Shown in pieces: positions 16,878-26,284 of a stretch of 64,000 nucleotides of DNA (positions are counted from its first letter, which is position 1; the number at the start of each line of letters is the position of its first letter). Source of the stretch: Spirosoma foliorum (GTDB lineage Bacteria; Bacteroidota; Bacteroidia; Cytophagales; Spirosomataceae); NCBI RefSeq assembly GCF_014117325.1, contig NZ_CP059732.1:4973001-5037000 (forward strand), read 5' to 3'. A program made the translations under genes and the position numbers. The notes under the pieces were generated by a model that was not told the DNA's origin, made no database searches, and saw only the letters and a program-made list of their open reading frames with translations.

Positions 16878-17999
16878 ATGAACGTTCTGCCAACTCTTCC
16901 GTCAAACCAGAACTGGTTCTTCAAATACAAAATCTATCACCTGCCCTTCTGGTTCGTGTATCATTACCTTTGGTGGGTTGTCACACTAGGCAATCCCATC
17001 AAAGTTTTCCAGTCGTTAGTCGTTCTGCCTTATGCGCTTAAGTACAGTTTTTACGTCATTTTTCAGGCGCTGGCGGTTTATTTCAATCTCTATTTTCTCA
17101 TTCCGAAGTATCTGGAGAAAAGTAAGTTTGCCCCTTACATTGCCTATTTATTGCTGACAATCGTATGCGCAACCTTATGTATTGTAGGCGGATATTACTT
17201 TAGCGCTTATGTCAGTGGCAGAACCACCGCCGACCTGTATGGCGAATCGTCCTGTTTCAATACGTTTCTGAGCAATGCCTTGCCATCAACCGTTGCCAGT
17301 ATGACTCTGGCCATGAGCATTAAACTGACCAAAAACTGGATTCAGACCCGGCAACGTCAGCAATTACTAGAAAAAGAAAAACTGGAAACCGAACTGAAAT
17401 TCCTCAAAAATCAGTTTAACCCGCATTTCCTGTTTAATACTATCAATTCCATCTTTTTCCTGATTCATAAAAACCCCAATATGGCCTCCGACTCGCTGGC
17501 TAAATTCTCCGAATTGTTGCGGTATCAACTCTACGATTGCAATGACCAGCAGATTCCGCTGGGGAAAGAAATTACGTATCTGGAAAACTTCATTGGCCTG
17601 GAAAAGCTCCGCCAAAACAGCAACATAAACGTCACCTTTGATCGTAAGCCACTATTTGCAGCGCATCTGGAAATTGCTCCGTTTATTTTAATGACGTTCG
17701 TGGAAAATGCATTCAAGCACGTTTCCCGGCATAGCGGCCAGTCAAACTGGATTACGATCCGGCTAGACCTGTACGAACACCAGTTGGATTTCTTTGTGGC
17801 CAATAGCACCTCACCCAATGCCGCCGGAGAGGCCATTAAGTCGGGGGGTATTGGCTTACAAAACGTACAACGACGGCTTGACTTATTGTATCCGGGGCAA
17901 CATAATCTGGCGATACAACATGACTCAAATCAGTTTGAGGTAAAGCTGCGGCTAATGCTGACAGAATCGGTGGTTTCAACCTCGTTACAACTAGCCTGA
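16878..17999 (+). CDS. LytS/YehU-type sensor histidine kinase
   Basis: Membrane histidine kinase (373 aa) with four predicted helices in residues 25-150, then a coiled linker and the His_kinase domain. The phosphorylated histidine is H183 in QFNPHFLFNTINS. The ATP-binding part shows FVENAFKHV and SGGIGLQNVQRRL. No periplasmic sensor domain is obvious, so the signal may be membrane-borne. The response regulator starts seven bases after the stop; the two form a pair. The divergent molybdenum hydroxylase gene is a possible target. Confidence 0.93.
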   Translation: MNVLPTLPSNQNWFFKYKIYHLPFWFVYHYLWWVVTLGNPIKVFQSLVVLPYALKYSFYVIFQALAVYFNLYFLIPKYLEKSKFAPYIAYLLLTIVCATLCIVGGYYFSAYVSGRTTADLYGESSCFNTFLSNALPSTVASMTLAMSIKLTKNWIQTRQRQQLLEKEKLETELKFLKNQFNPHFLFNTINSIFFLIHKNPNMASDSLAKFSELLRYQLYDCNDQQIPLGKEITYLENFIGLEKLRQNSNINVTFDRKPLFAAHLEIAPFILMTFVENAFKHVSRHSGQSNWITIRLDLYEHQLDFFVANSTSPNAAGEAIKSGGIGLQNVQRRLDLLYPGQHNLAIQHDSNQFEVKLRLMLTESVVSTSLQLA

Positions 18000-18006
18000 C
18001 ACAACG

Positions 18007-18738
18007 ATGAGCCTCACCTGTGTAATCATTGATGATGAACCGTTAGCCAGAGAAGGGCTAGCTGACTACGTACACGAAGTTGATTTTCTGCACCTAACCG
18101 GAACGTGTGAGAATCCGCTTGAACTCATGAGCTTGCTGGATAAACAACCCGTCGATCTGATCTTTCTGGATATTCAGATGCCCAAAATGAATGGCATTGA
18201 TTTCCTGAAGATTGTACAAAATCCACCAATGGTGATTATCACGACGGCCTATTCCAATTTCGCGCTCGAAGGCTTTCAGTTGAACGTACTGGATTATTTG
18301 CTCAAGCCCATCACCTTTGATCGTTTTGTTAAATCGGCCAACAAGGCCAGAGATTACCATAGGCTCCTGACGAATGTAATGCCCGCAAGCCCGCAAAACG
18401 TAGAAACCGAACAGGATTATATCTTCATCAAATGCGGCAACAAGTATGAAAAACTTTATTTCGACGATATTCTGTTCATCGAGGGCATGCAGAATTACGT
18501 GACCATTTTCACCACTAAAGGCAAATACATAACCCTCCTGAACCTGAAAACCTTAGAGCAAAACTTAGCGAATCAGGCATTTATTCGGGTGCATAAATCC
18601 TATCTGGTATCGATCAATAAAATCAATAGTATTGAAGGTAACGAGATTTTCATTCAGGCTCACCGAATCCCGATCAGTCGAAATTATCGTGAACAAGTCA
18701 TTGATCAGGTAGTCAACTCGAAGCTCTGGATAAAGTGA
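18007..18738 (+). CDS. LytTR-family response regulator
   Basis: Two-domain regulator (243 aa): receiver at residues 1-120 with phospho-acceptor D55 in LIFLDIQMPKMNG and the acidic pair D9/D10; LytTR DNA-binding domain at about 140-240, recognised by YIFIKCGNKYEKL, FIRVHKSYLVSINKI and IPISRNYRE. Cotranscribed with the kinase. Confidence 0.95.
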   Translation: MSLTCVIIDDEPLAREGLADYVHEVDFLHLTGTCENPLELMSLLDKQPVDLIFLDIQMPKMNGIDFLKIVQNPPMVIITTAYSNFALEGFQLNVLDYLLKPITFDRFVKSANKARDYHRLLTNVMPASPQNVETEQDYIFIKCGNKYEKLYFDDILFIEGMQNYVTIFTTKGKYITLLNLKTLEQNLANQAFIRVHKSYLVSINKINSIEGNEIFIQAHRIPISRNYREQVIDQVVNSKLWIK

Positions 18739-18792
18739 AGCGGTTTCTTCTACTAAGCGTTTTTTGTATATTCAGGGCAAAAACAGCAACTA

Positions 18793-18963
18793 ATGGAACC
18801 TAAAGAAAACACAAAGCGAGGCCTTGATTTAGTCCGTAGGCTGGTGGAAGTGAAAGAACAGGAGCAAAAATCTTTTCAGAAAGCCTACCAGTCCGACCCA
18901 ACCATTCAGGCAATTTTTGACGAGTTAAAAAAGCGAAATGCCCAACGACGAATTACAACCTAA
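18793..18963 (+). CDS. Small hypothetical protein coupled to the DUF6169-like gene
   Basis: Fifty-six residues starting MEPKENTKRGLDLVRRL and ending NAQRRITT; basic, helical and soluble. It overlaps the next gene by 26 bases in another frame, which argues for a real, coupled pair. TATATTCA at 18767-18774 resembles the -7-like sequence before the antitoxin gene at 11602. The small-basic-protein plus larger-partner layout fits a toxin-antitoxin-like module, without further evidence. Confidence 0.6.
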   Translation: MEPKENTKRGLDLVRRLVEVKEQEQKSFQKAYQSDPTIQAIFDELKKRNAQRRITT

Positions 18964-19438
18964 TTACGAGTTCATATACGCAGGTGGAGAGCAGAATGCT
19001 TATTTCTTTTCAACGGATAACGATATAGCGTATCAGGTTAAATTTGTCCCATCCAATTACCTTTTCGCTGCCCGTGCTGAACTTCAGATTCAGGCATTTG
19101 AAATGAGTATTTCGGTCGCCCAACATAATACGGGTGGTAGATTACCCGCTGATCAACTCATTTCCCCAACTATCGCAGCCATCTTCTTTGATTTTTTCAG
19201 GACACGCGATCAAGTTGTTGTCTATGTCTGCGATACCTCTGATAAAAGGCAATCGGCTCGTGCCCGCAAATTCGATGCGTGGTTTTATTCGTACGGCCAC
19301 TCTCATCTGGCTAAGTTGAATAAAATTATTCCCGATAGAGATCGCTTTACCTTTATTTCTATGATCCTTCACGACCAACACCCCTACCGTAGTCAGGTTG
19401 CAGAAGCTTTCTTTGAACTTGGTGAGGAGTATAAATGA
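18938..19438 (+). CDS. DUF6169-like protein
   Basis: A 166-residue soluble protein that resembles the DUF6169 family, uncharacterised proteins mainly of Bacteroidota. Blocks such as YEFIYAGGEQNAYFFST, YQVKFVPSNYLF, DQVVVYVCDTSDKRQ and ARARKFDAWFYSYG suggest a compact alpha/beta fold; conserved R/K and aspartates are present but no catalytic motif is recognised. It overlaps the small upstream gene. Confidence 0.75.
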   Translation: MPNDELQPNYEFIYAGGEQNAYFFSTDNDIAYQVKFVPSNYLFAARAELQIQAFEMSISVAQHNTGGRLPADQLISPTIAAIFFDFFRTRDQVVVYVCDTSDKRQSARARKFDAWFYSYGHSHLAKLNKIIPDRDRFTFISMILHDQHPYRSQVAEAFFELGEEYK

Positions 19439-19696
19439 GTTTATCAGACAGGGGTTTAGTCGAAAATCCGACTAGGATTGATATAGGCCGATTCGGTTAA
19501 CATTTCTCTACTTTTATACGAACGTCTAACCGAAGGAAGCAACGCACAGAAGATAAGGACAACGGCCAAAACAGGTAAAAACTGTGCAGCCTGATTAAAA
19601 ACAGGCTACGTGTTGATTTCGGGTAAATCTGCCAGCCAGTTTCTTTATAGGCTGTCAACCCATTAGATCAAAATCCCCGAAGCCATTCTTACCCCT

Positions 19697-21439
19697 ATGA
19701 AGCGGATCCATGTTGGTTATTATTTCTGTCTGTTTTACCTGCTTTCGTCTGCCCTATTCGGTCAGGTATTGGATAAGGGCGATCGGATTACAGGGCCAAA
19801 TTTTGCGACCCGCAGTCCGATTCTGGCAAAACACGGCATGGTGGCCACTAGTCATCCCCTGGCGACACAAATTGGACTGGATATCCTGAAACAAGGTGGC
19901 ACTGCTGTCGATGCGGCTATTGCTGCCAATGCCGCTCTCGGTGTTATTGAACCGAATAACGGTGGCATTGGTGGCGATCTATTTGCCATTGTCTGGTCGG
20001 CGAAAGACCGCAAATTGTATGGCCTGAACGCCAGCGGCCGCTCACCCAAAGGATTAACGTATGACGCGCTGAAGACGGCTCTGGGTCAACAGAAGCAGAT
20101 TCCGCTTTACGGTCCCTTGTCGGTTTCGGTGCCGGGTGCCGTAGATGGCTGGTTTCAGTTGCATAAGCGCTTTGGCAAAATGCCTATGCGTAGTCTGTTG
20201 TTACCGAGCATACGATATGCCCGCGAAGGCGTTCCGGTTCCACAGGTTATTGCGTATTCCTGGCAGGTAGCCGCAAATCGGCTGACAGCAAACGAGTCTA
20301 TTATTCACGAGTTCAACAATTTCCGAAAAACCTTTCTGATCAACGGTAAAGCGCCTGTTCAGGGGCAGGTATTTCAAAATTCAGATTTGGCAACTACCTA
20401 TGAGAAAATCGCCACAGGCGGACGGGATGCTTTTTACAAAGGTGCTATAGCCGATGCCATTGATCGTTACGCTCGTAGAGCGGGTTTGTATTTGCGCAAA
20501 GCAGACCTGGCAGCCCATCAGAGCACATGGGTAGAGCCAGTATCGGTCAACTATCGAGGGTACGATGTGTATGAATTACCCCCGAACGGTCAGGGTATTT
20601 CAGTACTCCAGATGCTAAATATTGTCGAAGGATTCGATCTGAAAAGTATGGGCCACAATAGCGCCGATTACTTGCACATACTAGTCGAAGCTAAGAAATT
20701 AGCCTTCGAAGATCGTGCCCGGTACTATGCCGATCCCGATTTTGCCAAAGCATCGCTCAACTGGCTCCTTACAAAACAATACGCGGCTACACGTCGCAAG
20801 TTAATCGATCCCAAAAGAGCATCTGATCACCTTGACGCCGGTGATCCAGCGCTCCAGTCGGGCGATACGGTTTACCTGACCGTAGCGGACGATCAGGGGA
20901 ATATGGTGTCGCTTATTCAAAGTAATATGCTGGAATTTGGCAGTGGTATGGTTCCTGATGGACTCGGGTTTGTTTTTCACAACCGGGGCACTAGTTTCAA
21001 CATGCAGCCCGATCACGCCAATGTATATGCGCCGGGCAAACGGTCATTTAACACGATCATCCCCGGTTTCGTCACCAAAAATGGAGAGCCGTTTTTGAGT
21101 TTTGGTGTCATGGGAGGAGCCATGCAGCCCCAGGGCCATTTGCAGGTGTTGTGCAACATGATCGATTTCGGCATGAATGTGCAGGAAGCAGGCGATGCGG
21201 CTCGGTTTAGCCATTCAGGAAGTAGTGAACCTATCGGTACAACCATGACCGACGGTGGTCGATTAGCCCTCGAAAGCGGTATTTCACCTGAGGTTCGGGC
21301 TGCTCTGGAAGCTCGTGGGCATCACCTGTCTCCAATTGACTTTTTTGGTGGCTATCAGGCCATTCAATGGGATGCTATCAATAAGATTTACTGGGGTGCT
21401 ACCGAGATGCGTAAAGATGGGCAAGCTGCGGGTTATTAA
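19697..21439 (+). CDS. ggt: Gamma-glutamyltransferase
   Basis: N-terminal nucleophile hydrolase that transfers or hydrolyses the gamma-glutamyl group of glutathione and related compounds (580 aa). A signal peptide ends near LFGQ (23), so it is periplasmic. The proenzyme should cleave itself before T391 in SGDTVYLTVADDQGN, giving large and small subunits. GGIGGD (89-94), NASGRSP and the small-subunit GVMGGAMQPQGH are typical. It stands alone; the 258 bases upstream hold no gene. Confidence 0.93.
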   Translation: MKRIHVGYYFCLFYLLSSALFGQVLDKGDRITGPNFATRSPILAKHGMVATSHPLATQIGLDILKQGGTAVDAAIAANAALGVIEPNNGGIGGDLFAIVWSAKDRKLYGLNASGRSPKGLTYDALKTALGQQKQIPLYGPLSVSVPGAVDGWFQLHKRFGKMPMRSLLLPSIRYAREGVPVPQVIAYSWQVAANRLTANESIIHEFNNFRKTFLINGKAPVQGQVFQNSDLATTYEKIATGGRDAFYKGAIADAIDRYARRAGLYLRKADLAAHQSTWVEPVSVNYRGYDVYELPPNGQGISVLQMLNIVEGFDLKSMGHNSADYLHILVEAKKLAFEDRARYYADPDFAKASLNWLLTKQYAATRRKLIDPKRASDHLDAGDPALQSGDTVYLTVADDQGNMVSLIQSNMLEFGSGMVPDGLGFVFHNRGTSFNMQPDHANVYAPGKRSFNTIIPGFVTKNGEPFLSFGVMGGAMQPQGHLQVLCNMIDFGMNVQEAGDAARFSHSGSSEPIGTTMTDGGRLALESGISPEVRAALEARGHHLSPIDFFGGYQAIQWDAINKIYWGATEMRKDGQAAGY

Positions 21440-21643
21440 GCCACCAATTAGGCAGCCCGAATTTGCAACACTCCTGCGCTAAAACGCGTTAAAGAGAGTA
21501 TACTCTACAAAACTTGTGGAGAGGTGTAACCATACTATCGTTTCTAAATCCATAATATACTCGTAGTCAGCATTTGGCACAGATTTGGCAACCTGTATTA
21601 GGTGTATTAGACATGAATAGTTTATTTAAATACTCAACATATC

Positions 21644-22276
21644 ATGGCAGCTTTGGCAGATCGAATTGCAAGTTTTTTTAGTGGCAATGATTCCACAACC
21701 GACGAAGGGTTAAGAGACCTGTTTATCAGCGAATTAAAAAGTGTGTATTATACGGAGCATCAGGCTGTCGATGCACTAGGTAAACAGGCCAAAGCCAGCA
21801 CAACCGACGAAGTACGAAATGCCTTTCTGCAGCATCAGGAGGAGAGTCGTACACATGTAGAACGGCTGGAAGAAATATTTAAAATTATTGGCGTACGAAC
21901 CGAAGAACGAGTTTCGGAAAGCATTAATGGACTTATTAATGACGTAGAGCGGATTATTGCATCGACCGAATCAGGTTCATTAACGCGCGATGCCGGGTTG
22001 ATTATCGGTGCTCAGGCAATTGAACATTACGAAATTGCCATTTATGGGTCGCTGCTAACGTTAGCTCATGTGCTGGACTTTACCCAGTCAGCAGAATTAT
22101 TAGAAGAAACGCTGGCCGAAGAAAAGACGACAGATCATACACTGGCTGCCCTGGCCGAATCATTTGTGAATAAACGGTCAAAAGAGGAAGAAGATCATCA
22201 TCCCGGTAGCCACCACGCGAGTCGTCATCCGATCGTTAATCAGGACGTTACGGCAGGTGGTCCTTTAGGAATCTGA
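21644..22276 (+). CDS. YciE/YciF-type ferritin-like protein (DUF892)
   Basis: Four-helix ferritin-like protein (210 aa). Helices with carboxylate/His pairs are visible: DLFISELKSVYYTEHQAV, FLQHQEESRTHVERLEEIF, AQAIEHYEIAIYGSLL and LLEETLAEEKTTDHTL. The family is linked to stress response. The C-terminal tail is histidine-rich (HHPGSHHASRHP), which could bind metal. A clear terminator follows. Confidence 0.9.
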   Translation: MAALADRIASFFSGNDSTTDEGLRDLFISELKSVYYTEHQAVDALGKQAKASTTDEVRNAFLQHQEESRTHVERLEEIFKIIGVRTEERVSESINGLINDVERIIASTESGSLTRDAGLIIGAQAIEHYEIAIYGSLLTLAHVLDFTQSAELLEETLAEEKTTDHTLAALAESFVNKRSKEEEDHHPGSHHASRHPIVNQDVTAGGPLGI

Positions 22277-22302
22277 TCTGAAGACTGGTAGTGCCTTCTA
22301 AA

Positions 22303-22358
22303 GTGTTGATTAGTATGTAAAACGGACGGGGCCGCCCGTTTTACATACTAATCAACAC
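22303..22358. repeat. Inverted repeat after the YciF-like gene
   Basis: An almost perfect 56-base palindrome (gtgttgattagtatgtaaaa on the left, its complement on the right) centred on acggggccgcccgt. It precedes the T-rich terminator. Confidence 0.8.
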
Positions 22359-22389
22359 CTACTATATCATTACTGGTAGGCTTCTTAAT

Positions 22390-22434
22390 AAAATCGACTG
22401 ATACGTCTGTGAAAGAACCGTGTCAGTCGATTTT
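22390..22434 (+). terminator. Rho-independent terminator
   Basis: Stem aaaatcgactga (22390-22401) pairs with tcagtcgatttt (22423-22434) and runs into a T-rich stretch. Confidence 0.8.
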
Positions 22435-22622
22435 TCATTTTAAGGCATACTGTTTCAGACAACTCTTACACGACCAAACAGGAAGGATGTATTTCTCCAT
22501 TTCACCAAATAAATGATAACTTTACTCGCTATTCAGTGCTTTTTCGTAACACAAACAGGCTCAACACTGAATAATCTAATTTGATATTTTTTTCAGCACG
22601 TTTTCTGGCTTCATCATCTTCC

Positions 22623-23933
22623 ATGCGTCAAATTTCTTTGCTAACTGCGGCAGTATTTGTAACTAGTTTAGGCACAGCCCATCATCTCCAGGCTCAGCAA
22701 ATCACACCAGATAAACAGTATGTGGATCAAGTGAAAACACTGGCCGACCAGCCTGCTGTAAAAAAAGCATTTCAGATCTTTATCGACCTGGAGCCTCAAA
22801 CGAAACAGGATCACCTTACGCTGACCGAGATTCCATCACCACCGTTCAAGGAAAGCGTCCGGGCAAAAAAATATGCAGCTATGTTGAAAGAAGCCGGTGC
22901 CGACTCGGTCTGGATCGACGAGGTGAGCAACGTAATTGCTAAGCGGAAAGGTCGTTCGGGCAAGAAGACGGTGGTGGTTGAGTCGCACCTGGATACCGTT
23001 TTCCCGGAAGGAACAGATGTCAAGGTCAAACCACACGGCGATACCCTTTACGCACCTGGCATTGGCGATGATACGCGCGGCCTCACAGCGATTCTTGCCG
23101 TTCTGAAAGGCATGGAAAAAGCCTCTATTGAAACAGATGCGGATGTACTGTTTGTAGGGGCAGTGGGTGAAGAAGGGCTGGGCGACCTCCGTGGCGTGAA
23201 GCACTTACTTCGACCAGGCAGCCCCAAAGTTGATTCATACATTGCCGTTGATGGCGATGGAATTAGCAGCATCGTGCACCGGGGCCTGGGTTCGCATCGC
23301 TACCGGGTTACGTTCAAAGGGCCGGGCGGCCACTCCTACGGTTCGTTTGGGATTGTCAACCCACACAGTGCCGCCGGGAAAGCGATTTATTACTTCACAA
23401 CAGCAGCCGATAAAGCCACCCGACAAGGCGTTAAAACGACCTATAGCGTGAGTGTTATGGGCGGAGGCACATCGGTGAATGCCATTCCTTACGAGTCGTG
23501 GATGGAAATTGATATGCGCTCCGAAAGTCCCGAGAAACTCAACGAAGTCGATCAATTGCTTCAGACGGCCATTCAACGGGCGCTGAAAGAAGAAAACACC
23601 ATCAAACGCCAGGGGCCCGATTTGACCGTAGACGTCAAAAAGATTGGTGATCGCCCGTCGGGTAAAACAGAGGCCACTGCGCCAATCGTGCAGCGGGCAG
23701 TAGCCATAACAAAATACTTTAACGCCGAACCTCAGTTAGACGTAGCCTCCACAAACGCCAACACACCCATTGCCTTAGGTATTCCGGCCATCACGATTGG
23801 CAGTGGTGGTATTGGCGGGGGCGAGCATGCTCTGAACGAGTGGTGGCTAAACGATAAAGGCTACCTGGGTATGCAACGGATTTTGCTTGTTTTATTGGCA
23901 GAAGCAGGCTTGAATAAAGGTGGGAAGAAATAA
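22623..23933 (+). CDS. M20/M25/M40-family metallopeptidase, exported
   Basis: Zinc aminopeptidase/carboxypeptidase-like enzyme (436 aa from the ATG at 22623; a frame from 22581 adds 14 residues ahead of the signal peptide). Signal peptide to about HLQAQ (25). Metal and catalytic residues: H122 and D124 in VESHLDTV, D149 in GIGDDTRG, and E183/E184 in GAVGEEGLGD. A dimerisation domain with GGGTSVNAIPYES follows. Likely a tripeptide- or dipeptide-type peptidase. Confidence 0.9.
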   Translation: MRQISLLTAAVFVTSLGTAHHLQAQQITPDKQYVDQVKTLADQPAVKKAFQIFIDLEPQTKQDHLTLTEIPSPPFKESVRAKKYAAMLKEAGADSVWIDEVSNVIAKRKGRSGKKTVVVESHLDTVFPEGTDVKVKPHGDTLYAPGIGDDTRGLTAILAVLKGMEKASIETDADVLFVGAVGEEGLGDLRGVKHLLRPGSPKVDSYIAVDGDGISSIVHRGLGSHRYRVTFKGPGGHSYGSFGIVNPHSAAGKAIYYFTTAADKATRQGVKTTYSVSVMGGGTSVNAIPYESWMEIDMRSESPEKLNEVDQLLQTAIQRALKEENTIKRQGPDLTVDVKKIGDRPSGKTEATAPIVQRAVAITKYFNAEPQLDVASTNANTPIALGIPAITIGSGGIGGGEHALNEWWLNDKGYLGMQRILLVLLAEAGLNKGGKK

Positions 23934-23975
23934 GTTTAACTTCAGTTACAGGCTAACCAGCCCTGTAAGGGCGTC

Positions 23976-24100
23976 CTGTCAATAGGTATTGTCGTTTAGT
24001 AAAGAGCCTGAAGCGCCGTAGGTGCGACCTAATTATTGATATATAGGTCGCACCTACGGCGCTTGGGTTATATCCAATCCTCTGTTTTCTATTAACAGGC
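23976..24100. repeat. Nested palindrome between peptidase genes
   Basis: Outer arms cctgtcaatag and ctattaacagg flank a perfect 20-bp inverted repeat, 24011-24030 with 24045-24064 (gcgccgtaggtgcgacc). Non-coding, between tandem genes. Confidence 0.7.
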
Positions 24101-24125
24101 CACTCCTAAAGGAGTTTTCCTCACT

Positions 24126-24148
24126 GTGTCGGGTTTTGAACCCGACAC
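24126..24148. repeat. Short GC hairpin
   Basis: gtgtcgggtt pairs with aacccgacac across a three-base loop. It resembles the terminal gtgtcgg hairpin of family C and lies in the same gap as the nested palindrome. Confidence 0.6.
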
Positions 24149-24222
24149 CACGGTAACTGGTATCACTGGACTACTTGCCATTCCTCCCAATCAAGACACT
24201 GACTTATGGCTTTTTTAGTAGC

Positions 24223-24249
24223 TTGCGACGACTCAACTAATTATCTTTT
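24223..24249 (+). promoter_or_regulatory. Candidate promoter for the M1 peptidase gene
   Basis: TTG at 24223-24225 and TATCTTTT at 24242-24249 (one mismatch to TAnnTTTG), 16 bases apart; the start codon follows 23 bases later. Confidence 0.35.
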
Positions 24250-24272
24250 AGTCGACAAACACTCCATCTATC

Positions 24273-26141
24273 ATGAGATTACTTGTTTTAGTTTGCCTAC
24301 TCGCCTTCGGGACCGCTCAGGCTCAGAACTTATACATGCCCCGTAATGTAAAAAAAGCCTATCAGAAAGGAACGCGTTCAATGGATGGGAAGCCGGGGGC
24401 AAAGTATTGGCAGAATTTTGCTCGTTATAACATCACGGTTAACGCCACGCCCCCTAATCGTACCATTCGGGGTACTGAAGAGATTACCTATATCAACAAC
24501 AGCCCGGATACGCTGACGACCCTCATTTATAAACTAATACTCAATAGCCACAAAGCAGGCGCTATTCGACAGGCACCGGCCTCAGAAGAATACCTGACCT
24601 CGGGGATTCACATCGACAAATACAGTGAGAATGGCACCCCGAAACCCTGGCGCGATGCTGGTGTTGCCACCTCAAAACAGGTTTTGTTGAACAAGCCCCT
24701 GATGCCTAAAGATTCAGTCAAACTTGCGTTCGATTGGCATTACGATGTTTCGATCGAGAGCGGGCGAGAAGGGTCGCTTGATTCTACTACGTTCTTCCTG
24801 GCCTATTTTTACCCACGTGTAGCTGTTTATGACGACTATTACGGTTGGGACCGAACCACGTTTACCGAGGCCCAGGAGTTTTATAACGACTTCAACGACT
24901 ACACGCTCACGGTAAATGTCCCCAAAGATTATGTAGTCTGGGCAACTGGCGATTTACAGAATGCCAACGACGTGCTGCAACCAACCTATGCCAAACGGCT
25001 GAGCGAATCCTTAAAAACCGATGAGCTAATTCACGTAGCTACCCTCGCCGAGTTGACCGCCAAACAGGTGACAGCCCAACAACCCGTCAACTCCTGGAAA
25101 TGGAAGGCGACTAATGTTTCTGACATGGCGTTGTGTATCAGCAATCACTACGTCTGGGATGCGTCGAGTGTGGTAGTAGATAAGAAAACGAACCGCCGGG
25201 CCAGTGTTCAGGCTGCTTTTCTAGACAATGCTGCAGACTTCCATCAGATGGTTAGCTTCGGGCGACATTCACTGGATTGGTTTTCGAATAACTTACCCGG
25301 CATTCCGTACCCCTATTCCAAAACGACTATTGTTCAGGGCTTTGCCGATATGGAATACCCAATGATGGTGAATGATGGCACAACGACAGATCTGAATTTT
25401 TCACGCTTTGTGGCCGAGCATGAAATTGCGCATACGTGGTTCCCATTTTACATGGGCATCAACGAAACCCGCTATGGCTTTATGGACGAAGGCTGGACAA
25501 CGGCCTTTGAGTACCTGATTAGTCAGGCCGATTTAGGAAACGAAAAGGCGACTAAAAACTTCCAGCAATTCCGGGTTACCGGTTGGAGTAAAGACCCTTC
25601 TGCCGAGCAGGATTTACCGATCATTACCCCCGCCAATGTGTTGAGTGGGGCCGCAATGGGTAATAATGAATATGGGAAGGCCGCCATCGGTTATCTGGCG
25701 CTTAAAGAGTTGTTGGGAGAAACCGAATTTAAGAAGTGCCTGCACGAATTCATCAACCGTTGGCACGGCAAACATCCCAACCCATGGGATATGTTTTACA
25801 GTTTCAACAGTGCGTCGGGCAAAGACTTGAACTGGTTCTGGAACAATTGGTTCTTCAGTAATAACTACATTGATTTTGCCATCCAAAAGGTAGAGCCCTC
25901 TCCTACCCAATGCGCCATCACCATTCAGAATATTGGTGGGTATGTAGCACCAATGGATATTGTCGTAAAATTGGCAGATGGCACAACTGAAACCTTCCAC
26001 CAGACACCCGCCATCTGGCAAGCGAATCAGAAACAGGCCCTTGTAAAACTACCTGTCAAAAAGAAAATTCAGTCAATAATGCTGGAAGGCGGCATTTTCA
26101 TGGACGCCGACGAAAGCAATAATAGCTGGAAAGTGAAGTAA
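24273..26141 (+). CDS. M1-family metallopeptidase (aminopeptidase N-like), exported
   Basis: Gluzincin aminopeptidase (622 aa). Signal peptide MRLLVLVCLLAFGTAQA. Zinc site H383-E384-I-A-H387, with the third ligand E406 eighteen residues later (FMDEGW). The N-terminal beta domain (residues 40-270) has the typical GTEEITYINNSPDTL opening. The exopeptidase GxMEN motif is replaced by GFADMEYPMM, as in the Bacteroidota secreted branch. Confidence 0.93.
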   Translation: MRLLVLVCLLAFGTAQAQNLYMPRNVKKAYQKGTRSMDGKPGAKYWQNFARYNITVNATPPNRTIRGTEEITYINNSPDTLTTLIYKLILNSHKAGAIRQAPASEEYLTSGIHIDKYSENGTPKPWRDAGVATSKQVLLNKPLMPKDSVKLAFDWHYDVSIESGREGSLDSTTFFLAYFYPRVAVYDDYYGWDRTTFTEAQEFYNDFNDYTLTVNVPKDYVVWATGDLQNANDVLQPTYAKRLSESLKTDELIHVATLAELTAKQVTAQQPVNSWKWKATNVSDMALCISNHYVWDASSVVVDKKTNRRASVQAAFLDNAADFHQMVSFGRHSLDWFSNNLPGIPYPYSKTTIVQGFADMEYPMMVNDGTTTDLNFSRFVAEHEIAHTWFPFYMGINETRYGFMDEGWTTAFEYLISQADLGNEKATKNFQQFRVTGWSKDPSAEQDLPIITPANVLSGAAMGNNEYGKAAIGYLALKELLGETEFKKCLHEFINRWHGKHPNPWDMFYSFNSASGKDLNWFWNNWFFSNNYIDFAIQKVEPSPTQCAITIQNIGGYVAPMDIVVKLADGTTETFHQTPAIWQANQKQALVKLPVKKKIQSIMLEGGIFMDADESNNSWKVK

Positions 26142-26284
26142 AGCCCCGGCTTTCACTCATTTCAGCAAACAAATAAAGAAGGTTTACTGTGGCTAAATTA
26201 TATCCATTGTAAGCCTTTTTTATTAGCTATCGGGCCTAAAATACTCACTACCATATGTATCCAAATTTGCAATACATTTGCAAA

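Noticed and set aside
24011..24064. Palindrome considered as a tRNA or riboswitch
   Set aside because: It is a simple perfect inverted repeat without a cloverleaf, conserved loop or association with a metabolite gene.
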